55,000 nucleotides of DNA, taken from assembly GCF_006874765.1 (NCBI RefSeq), contig NZ_CP040840.1, forward strand, positions 180,001 through 235,000, written 5' to 3'. Under the pieces are notes generated by a model. That model made no database searches, was not told where the DNA came from, and was given only the letters and a program-made list of their open reading frames with translations. Numbering within the stretch: position 1 is the stretch's first letter; each line of letters opens with the position of its first letter. A program made the position numbers and the translations under genes. The stretch comes from Leptospira weilii (GTDB taxonomy: Bacteria > Spirochaetota > Leptospiria > Leptospirales > Leptospiraceae). Below, piece by piece: positions 36,410 to 55,000 of the stretch.

Positions 36410-37009
36410 ATGGAATTAAATAAATCTATGATAAATATCAAAATAAGCTTCTACGGTATAATCGTTGCATTTTTATTTGGGATTTCTTTTGGAATCCAAG
36501 CTCAGGTTTTGGATCAGAGTCAATATCAAAAAATCAAAGCCGTGGTCATACAAACGGGTCACATTGAAAAAGAAACTTTGATGCGAGAAATTTATGCGAT
36601 CGATCCTAATCCTCAGGAATATCTGGTCGCCATCGCAAAAGATCCGGAGTTGAGAGTATATGCAATTTCCCAACTTAACGAACTAATTGCGGATTTTGGA
36701 GGGAATTCCGCAAGGGATTATTTGGAATCCACCATCTCCAACGAGGGTGCACATCCTTCTATTCGAAACTCCGCCGTCTTCTCTTATGGAAAAACGTTCT
36801 ATTTTTCGGATAGAAATCATGCGGAGAATTTTCTAAAGCGTTTCTCTTCTCATGATCGAATCGGAACTTTTGTACAAAACACTTTAAAAGAATTGCGAAT
36901 GGGAAAAATCAGTTCGACTCGATTTTCGGAAAAATTGAAAAAAGAAAACATGGATCGCATTAGAAATAGGAATTTGAGAAAGTCGGATCCATCGATCAAA
37001 AACCCGTAA
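36410..37009 (+). CDS. exported HEAT-like small protein, partner of the metalloprotease gene
   Basis: This roughly 199-residue protein has a hydrophobic N-terminal signal (ISFYGIIVAFLFGISFGIQA). Alpha-helical repeats that look HEAT-like follow (YLVAIAKDPELRVYAISQLNELI, ARDYLESTISNE...SIRNSAVFSYGK). The C-terminus is strongly basic (ENMDRIRNRNLRKSDPSIKN). It begins five bases after the metalloprotease stop, so the two genes are almost certainly one operon and may act together in the envelope. Starts at 36410 and 36428 are both possible. The function is unknown. Confidence 0.72.
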   Translation: MELNKSMINIKISFYGIIVAFLFGISFGIQAQVLDQSQYQKIKAVVIQTGHIEKETLMREIYAIDPNPQEYLVAIAKDPELRVYAISQLNELIADFGGNSARDYLESTISNEGAHPSIRNSAVFSYGKTFYFSDRNHAENFLKRFSSHDRIGTFVQNTLKELRMGKISSTRFSEKLKKENMDRIRNRNLRKSDPSIKNP

Positions 37010-38031
<1,022 letters not shown>

Positions 38032-38037
<6 letters not shown>

Positions 38038-38048
38038 TTTAAACGTAT
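38032..38048. promoter_or_regulatory. operator 1, overlapping the XRE start codon
   Basis: ATACATTTTAAACGTAT is a near-perfect 17-bp palindrome (ATAC-x-TTT-x-AAA-x-GTAT). It overlaps the first codon of the repressor gene. It matches operator 2 at 16 of 17 bases and lies 33 bp from it, about three helical turns. It is a likely binding site of the XRE repressor. Confidence 0.75.
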
Positions 38049-38055
38049 TAAATCA

Positions 38056-38084
38056 TTGACAAAAATACATTTTAGACGTATGAT
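38056..38084 (+). promoter_or_regulatory. sigma-70 promoter of the small-gene operon
   Basis: The -35 box TTGACA (38056-38061) and the -10 box TATGAT (38079-38084) are separated by exactly 17 bases. This is the strongest-looking promoter in the window. Operator 2 occupies most of the spacer, so bound repressor would block RNA polymerase. Confidence 0.8.
38065..38081. promoter_or_regulatory. operator 2, within the promoter spacer
   Basis: ATACATTTTAGACGTAT differs from operator 1 by one base. It spans the promoter spacer and the first three bases of the -10 box. Confidence 0.75.
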
Positions 38085-38184
38085 TATTTAACGCGAGGAG
38101 AAACTCGTCAAAATCGATTTCGGTCTTTTGCACGACCAAAACTCGCAAATGGAAGTGAAATCGCAATCACAAAAAGGAGATTCA

Positions 38185-38432
38185 ATGATCATCATTAACG
38201 GAAACGAATGCAAGGATTTCATTTGTATCACATTAGAAATGAAAACCCTCTCTAAGTTCGCAAAGGAAGCGGAAGCGGAAGCGGAAGTGAATTACGATCA
38301 CCTTTCGAAAAGTTTAAACGGACAACAGTCTTATGCAGAAATCAGAGAAGTATTCCAAAAATGGAATGTTCCGTATCGTACTATTCGCTCAACGCGTTTC
38401 TGCGATAAACGAAAAAACGGGGGAATTTCATT

Positions 38433-38436
<4 letters not shown>
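38185..38436 (+). CDS. small HTH-like protein with an Ala-Glu repeat
   Basis: The 83-residue protein starts at an ATG five bases after AAGGAG-type sequence (AAAGGAGATTCAATG). The segment LSKFAKEAE...VNYDHLSKSLNGQQSYAEIREVF reads like a lambda-repressor-type helix-turn-helix. Within it an in-frame hexanucleotide repeat (38265-38288) adds Ala-Glu pairs. A frame extends 19 codons upstream but without a ribosome site. It is the first gene under the repressible promoter and overlaps the next gene by four bases. The function is unknown. A Cro-like role is possible but unproven. Confidence 0.65.
38265..38288 (+). repeat. in-frame hexanucleotide repeat (GGAAGC)3 + GGAAGT
   Basis: Four tandem 6-bp units lie inside the first gene of the repressed operon and encode repeated Ala-Glu. 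Gain or loss of units would change protein length by two residues without a frameshift. Confidence 0.85.
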
Positions 38437-38761
<325 letters not shown>

Positions 38762-38772
38762 GGAACTTTACT

Positions 38773-38952
38773 ATGATGACCAACTTATGTATTCAATGCA
38801 ACCGAAAAGAGTCAATGCGTCAAACTGACCTTTGCGAGGAATGTCTGATCGAAAATTTCAAGCCTTTAATCCTTCTTTCAAATGAGATTCGTTACCTTAA
38901 TTCGAAAGACACAAGCAATGCAACGTCAGAAGAACCCAAAACATCAGGATAA
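38773..38952 (+). CDS. CxxC/CxxC zinc-ribbon-like microprotein, 59 residues
   Basis: AAGGGGA at 38759-38765 precedes this ATG by seven bases. The product carries Cys6-x2-Cys9 (CIQC) and Cys21-x2-Cys24 (CEEC), the spacing of a small treble-clef or zinc-ribbon knuckle, followed by a short helix-forming segment and a polar tail. Such microproteins act as transcription or phage regulators elsewhere. It lies between the second and fourth genes of the operon on the same strand. The coding call rests on the ribosome site plus the cysteine pattern. Confidence 0.65.
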   Translation: MMTNLCIQCNRKESMRQTDLCEECLIENFKPLILLSNEIRYLNSKDTSNATSEEPKTSG

Positions 38953-38962
38953 AATTAGAATT

Positions 38963-39379
38963 ATGCACTCTGAAAAAATTAAAAGGTTTATTATAAACGA
39001 CGAAGTCGTTCACAACGGAAAATTTTGGAAAAGAGGAAGAAGACTTTCTCAAAGATTGAAACAAATCGTTATTGAATCTCAACTCAATCTCAAAGACATA
39101 GCGTTTAAATATTCCCAAAACCTCTACGAGGAGCATACCGCTCCTCTTTACCGCGAACACCTTGCAGACGTCATCAAAGGGACTCGTAATACCGTACGTT
39201 ATGTAAAGGCAATCGAAGAATCTTGGAAACTCCCAATCGAAACGGTCCGTTCCATTTATCGAGAAGACATAGAAAGAAAATCGGAAAAGTTAGATCCAGA
39301 TTCCCTTCGAGACTTTATAAATTGGTATAGGGAAATTCTGCATTCCAAAAAAGAAATTCCGAACGATCCACAAATATAA
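38963..39379 (+). CDS. probable HTH-containing small protein
   Basis: The 138-residue protein is basic. [22 protein letters not shown] followed by [28 protein letters not shown] resembles an XRE-type helix-turn-helix with a short insertion between the second and third helices. The start at 38963 avoids overlap with the microprotein; starts at 38882 or 38918 are possible but would overlap it. No strong ribosome site is visible. It is the last well-formed gene of the repressible operon. Its target is unknown. Confidence 0.65.
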   Translation: MHSEKIKRFIINDEVVHNGKFWKRGRRLSQRLKQIVIESQLNLKDIAFKYSQNLYEEHTAPLYREHLADVIKGTRNTVRYVKAIEESWKLPIETVRSIYREDIERKSEKLDPDSLRDFINWYREILHSKKEIPNDPQI

Positions 39380-39438
39380 AATGCAAGAGGACTCGCAATC
39401 TGAAAGCAAAATCGAAAAGTTAATCTGGGGGATTTAAA

Positions 39439-39564
39439 ATGACAAAACAAAAATCGATAAAAGTAAACGTTCAAAATAGTAAGAAAAAATCCCTACGAAG
39501 AAAATTGTTTCCGTTACGATTCTTTCTTTTTCGCCTAACGGAATCTCTGTGGACACAACCCTAA
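39439..39564 (+). pseudogene. short basic frame, possibly a frameshifted remnant
   Basis: An ATG at 39439 follows GGGGGA (39427-39432) by six bases and encodes 41 residues, very basic at the end. If the frame is shifted at the A-run near 39488 the translation continues as KIPTKKIVSVTILSFSPNGISVDTTLKRSK (given here in part: VSVTILSFSPNGISVDTT), which looks far more protein-like. This suggests a gene broken by a one-base change, or a base-calling error. Confidence 0.35.
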
Positions 39565-39890
39565 AAAGATCGAAATAGGAAGAACAGTGTCGAAATCAAA
39601 GGATACGCTTAACAAAGCCGGCTCAACCAACTTGCCGAATCATGTAGATATGGGCAAACTATTCACCTCTATAATGTAGAGATGAATAGTTTTCGGTTAT
39701 ACTTTCTTTTGGGCGCTTCCGATTTGGGTTTTTAATTGGTACTTTGATATGCCTTTGGCATTCATTGCAATTTTTCGAGAAAAGAAACAGAACCAATCGA
39801 AAAGTACATTGATTTAGTGTAGGTTCGGCGTGATTCATTTTTCCGTAGGAAATTTGAAACGTTCGAATGAATGACTTGGGGATTATTGTT
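39565..39890. other. gene-free stretch beyond the small-gene operon
   Basis: The stretch shows no convincing gene on either strand. Apart from the hairpin at 39656-39693 I see no repeat. It may be decayed DNA of the same mobile module. Confidence 0.4.
39656..39693. terminator. long hairpin downstream of the small-gene operon
   Basis: AAACTATTCACCTCTA pairs with TAGAGATGAATAGTTT with one mismatch (C-A) around a loop of about five bases. A T-rich tract (TTATACTTTCTTTT) follows soon after. It could end the operon transcript or mark an element border. Confidence 0.45.
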
Positions 39891-40034
39891 ATGATTGTAT
39901 GTTTACTGGAACCGCGATTTTACTTTAAGAAGCAACTTTACGATTCGGGTTTAAAAATATTCGAAATTAACAATCGAACAAAAAAGCACGAAATAAGATT
40001 AGATGATTTTTGCCCTGATACTGTAATCGATTAG
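39891..40034 (+). CDS. possible small protein, 47 residues
   Basis: The ATG at 39891 follows GGGGA (39878-39882) by eight bases and opens a 47-codon frame (MIVCLLEPRFYFKKQLYDSG at the start, DDFCPDTVID at the end). The composition is plausible but there is no domain and no coupled neighbour. It ends 29 bases before the end of the convergent loa22 gene. Treat it as tentative. Confidence 0.25.
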   Translation: MIVCLLEPRFYFKKQLYDSGLKIFEINNRTKKHEIRLDDFCPDTVID

Positions 40035-40062
40035 AAAACAGCATCAGGGAAATTTATTTGAG

Positions 40063-40653
<591 letters not shown>

Positions 40654-40792
40654 TTCTTTCCTTCCTTCCTTAGAATCTTCAGGGGTTTTGGTTTCAATGT
40701 GTCACACTAAGGTTTAGGAAGGAAAATGGAAACTTTTTTTTTAGAATGCTAAAAACGTGCGGAATAAAAATCTGGAATCCTTTTTCATTTTC

Positions 40793-42543
<1,751 letters not shown>

Positions 42544-42568
42544 TTTTGTTTTTCCTCCTCGAGCAATT

Positions 42569-45220
<2,652 letters not shown>

Positions 45221-45296
45221 CTTTCTTTCTTGATATCTTGGCCTGGAATTGGGGACAAGAGAGAAATCGTCTCTAAGGAAAGAAAAGGAGCCTTTT

Positions 45297-46420
<1,124 letters not shown>

Positions 46421-46423
<3 letters not shown>

Positions 46424-46469
46424 CGTGAGGGTCGTAAGAAAGTTTGAGCAAATAAGAAACTAAAGCGCA
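46421..46469. repeat. R5 left-end fragment
   Basis: TAACGTGAGGGTCGTAAGAA and CAAATAAGAAACTAAAG match the left arm of the R5 element at 8141 and 52271. No right end is seen before the glycosyltransferase gene. The phosphatase stop codon TAA forms the first three bases. Confidence 0.55.
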
Positions 46470-46519
46470 ACGACTCCCTATGGATCGTTTTTTCGGTCTG
46501 CGGAAAAACGAGAAGTATC

Positions 46520-50931
<4,412 letters not shown>

Positions 50932-50943
50932 ACTCAAAAGGGG

Positions 50944-51005
<62 letters not shown>

Positions 51006-51006
51006 T

Positions 51007-51969
<963 letters not shown>

Positions 51970-52065
51970 AGTCTGCCAGAGGCATTTCACTGAGTTAGTT
52001 TGTAAATTGAATTTATAGTTATTAAGCCAAATTCTCTATTTACTTCTGCGTTTTGTTTTATACCC

Positions 52066-52120
52066 AAAGTCTGTTCCAAAACCTTAAAGAACTCCGCTAT
52101 AATCATTCAATAAGTTCGTG
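52066..52120. repeat. R6 short dispersed repeat, copy 3
   Basis: AAAGTCTGTTCCAAAACCTT and TATAATCATTCAATAAGTTC match the R6 copies at 16419 and 29116. Confidence 0.55.
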
Positions 52121-52202
52121 ATAAACGATAAACACAGGACAAGATCCTGCCTCTAAAGAGGAATCTGCGCTAAAGTTAACGGTGTAGGTATCAGTAAGCG
52201 AT

Positions 52203-52507
52203 TAAAACCTATCTCAAAAATACTTTATTTTTATTTAAAACGCCGATTCCGATCATTCTCAGATAATTTTAACGTGAGTTCGACCTAAGAAAAATTGGGC
52301 GAATAAGAAACTAAAGTGTCGCCCTTCCTAAGGGCACCCATAAATACTTAGATCCGAAGAAAAATCTGTCGGAATTCCGACAAATCCTCTGTGAAACTTA
52401 TGTGCCTGAGTTCCTTCAAAGCGCCCTTAGAAAGCGTTGTGTCTGAACTTCCCTGATTTTGGTGATTGAAGTATATCGAACTCACGTTAATTTTAAGATA
52501 ACTTCTA
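52203..52507. mobile_element. R4 element, copy 3, split by an R5 insertion
   Basis: Its left part (52203-52270) and right part (52495-52507) join to make an R4 element of about 81 bp, in reverse orientation to the copy at 13917. The ends are TAAAACCTATCTCAAAAATA and AAGATAACTTCTA. It is interrupted by an R5 element and one extra copy of AATTTT. Confidence 0.65.
52271..52488. mobile_element. R5 element inserted into R4, with 6-bp duplication
   Basis: The 218-bp element has the left end AACGTGAGTTCGACC and the inverted right end ATCGAACTCACGTT. It is flanked by AATTTT at 52265-52270 and 52489-52494. Inside, from about 52335 to 52463, it carries a worn piece of R1 (palindrome GTCGGAATTCCGAC, then a GCGTTGTG unit). 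The left arm CGAATAAGAAACTAAAGTGT is shared with 8141. Confidence 0.65.
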
Positions 52508-52568
52508 ATATTTTGAGACACTGGATAACCATTCATAAAATCTAAATCGAAAATCGAATTATAGAATT

Positions 52569-53261
<693 letters not shown>

Positions 53262-53427
53262 GGGATTGAAAATTTGGCAAAATCAAGAAGCTTTTTTGAT
53301 AGGCTACAAGACAAATTTCAAAGGAGAAAATTCTTTTTTTCTTTTCAACGGACTTTGAGCGGAAAAAATCTTCGAAATAGGAAATAAACTTTTGAACCAC
53401 GGGTCCTACCGATTGAGTGGAAATTTC

Positions 53428-53979
<552 letters not shown>

Positions 53980-53986
53980 GGTATTC

Positions 53987-54496
<510 letters not shown>

Positions 54497-54507
54497 GATA
54501 AGTCAGC

Positions 54508-54870
54508 ATGGAATCGAACAGATTCGAAAAAGAAATTTCGGACAGACTTTGTAGTAAGGTTTGGAATTCTAGAATCTGCGACGCGGTTTACAAAAAACGC
54601 CGTTGGAAAATGATCCAATTGGCGTTGATTGCATTTTTGTCTGCTTTCTTTTCCAGCTCTATGGTTTGGTTGATTTTTTTTGAAAATCAAAAAACTGGGC
54701 TCGCTCGTAACGAACTTCATACTTGGATTCAAGAGCAAATTTATGGGGCGACTGTAGAAGCCGAATCTAAGGTGCAGAGTACAATCTATAAAGAAGAAAA
54801 TACTGCGAGAAACGGCCCCGTTTTCTTGGATGTGGACACGTTGATTGAGGCTTCGTTGGACCGAAGATGA
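54508..54870 (+). CDS. single-pass membrane protein, candidate anti-sigma factor
   Basis: The 120-residue protein has a cytoplasmic N-terminus of about 33 residues (MESNRFEKEISDRLCSKVW...), one helix (MIQLALIAFLSAFFSSSMVWLIFF) and a periplasmic tail of about 60 residues. It starts 11 bases after the sigma-factor stop. Short anti-sigma factors such as CnrY have this shape, with a small cytoplasmic segment that holds the sigma factor. I see no conserved zinc motif, so the anti-sigma role rests on context and layout only. Confidence 0.65.
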   Translation: MESNRFEKEISDRLCSKVWNSRICDAVYKKRRWKMIQLALIAFLSAFFSSSMVWLIFFENQKTGLARNELHTWIQEQIYGATVEAESKVQSTIYKEENTARNGPVFLDVDTLIEASLDRR

Positions 54871-54918
54871 TCAATTAGAAAATTTGAATATAAATTGAAT
54901 ACTCAAAACTCAGATAAG

Positions 54919-54956
54919 GATTCTGTTCCCAAACCTCAAAACTCCACGAGAATTCT
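54919..54956. repeat. R6 short dispersed repeat, partial copy 4
   Basis: ATTCTGTTCCCAAACCTCAA resembles the R6 phrase GTCTGTCCCAAAACCT. It lies after the last gene; the remaining bases to the window end show nothing else. Confidence 0.35.
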
Positions 54957-55000
54957 GATAAAGCCTGTTTGAAGTTTATGGAATCATCAAAAAGGATGTG

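Overview
The window reads as chromosomal DNA of a pathogenic Leptospira (species not decided). The strongest marker is a gene at 40064-40651 whose product I recognise as Loa22, the OmpA-domain lipoprotein virulence factor of pathogenic leptospires. Supporting signs are AT-leaning DNA, spirochaete-style lipoboxes (FSSC, FVWGC, FTLC), common TTG starts and many short dispersed repeats. I see no rRNA, tRNA, CRISPR array or transposase gene.

Layout. 1-7960: flavoprotein, VOC and GNAT proteins, a GMC oxidoreductase, a DoxX/MarR pair, an aldo/keto reductase and a TPR protein. The gaps are filled with small inverted-repeat elements. 7960-9382: a gene-free composite of nested repeats, including a 12-unit 37/38-bp minisatellite split by a 249-bp element with a 9-bp target duplication. 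9383-18146: SH3 protein, an SDR/metallo-hydrolase pair, NTF2-like protein, catalase-like protein, STAS protein with RdgB, and the ABC-F ATPase YbiT. 18257-24660: OmpA/PD40 protein, GpmI, and a large protein of unknown function. 25228-28140: an ECF sigma factor with a FecR protein and a divergent DUF5683-like protein; the last two share a small module. 28461-37009: second DoxX, GH18-like protein, fructosamine-kinase-like protein, an ABC exporter pair followed by pyrD, a metzincin-like lipoprotein and its neighbour.

37471-39564 resembles a miniature phage immunity region. An XRE repressor faces away from a textbook promoter that carries two 17-bp palindromic operators, and this promoter drives a run of very small genes, one a CxxC/CxxC microprotein. 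It sits directly beside loa22.

40794-46423: RluA-type synthase, then a four-gene minus-strand operon (nucleosidase-like, spore-photoproduct-lyase-like radical SAM, SDR, nitrilase), then a YkvA-like protein and an inositol-monophosphatase-family protein. 46520-51969: three family-4 glycosyltransferases and a possible methyltransferase in one overlapping operon, divergent from an Rmd-like GDP-sugar reductase; together these look like a small polysaccharide module. 52569-54870: SanA-like protein, then a Spy/CpxP-like protein, an ECF sigma factor and a one-helix membrane protein that could form a metal- or envelope-sensing regulatory trio.

At least five small repeat families without coding capacity occupy most of the longer intergenic stretches. 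Three have TA at both ends, one leaves 9-bp duplications and one leaves a 6-bp duplication. Two loci show one element inserted inside another, which gives a relative order of insertion. Starts were moved from the longest possible reading frame where a ribosome binding site or family alignment argued for it.
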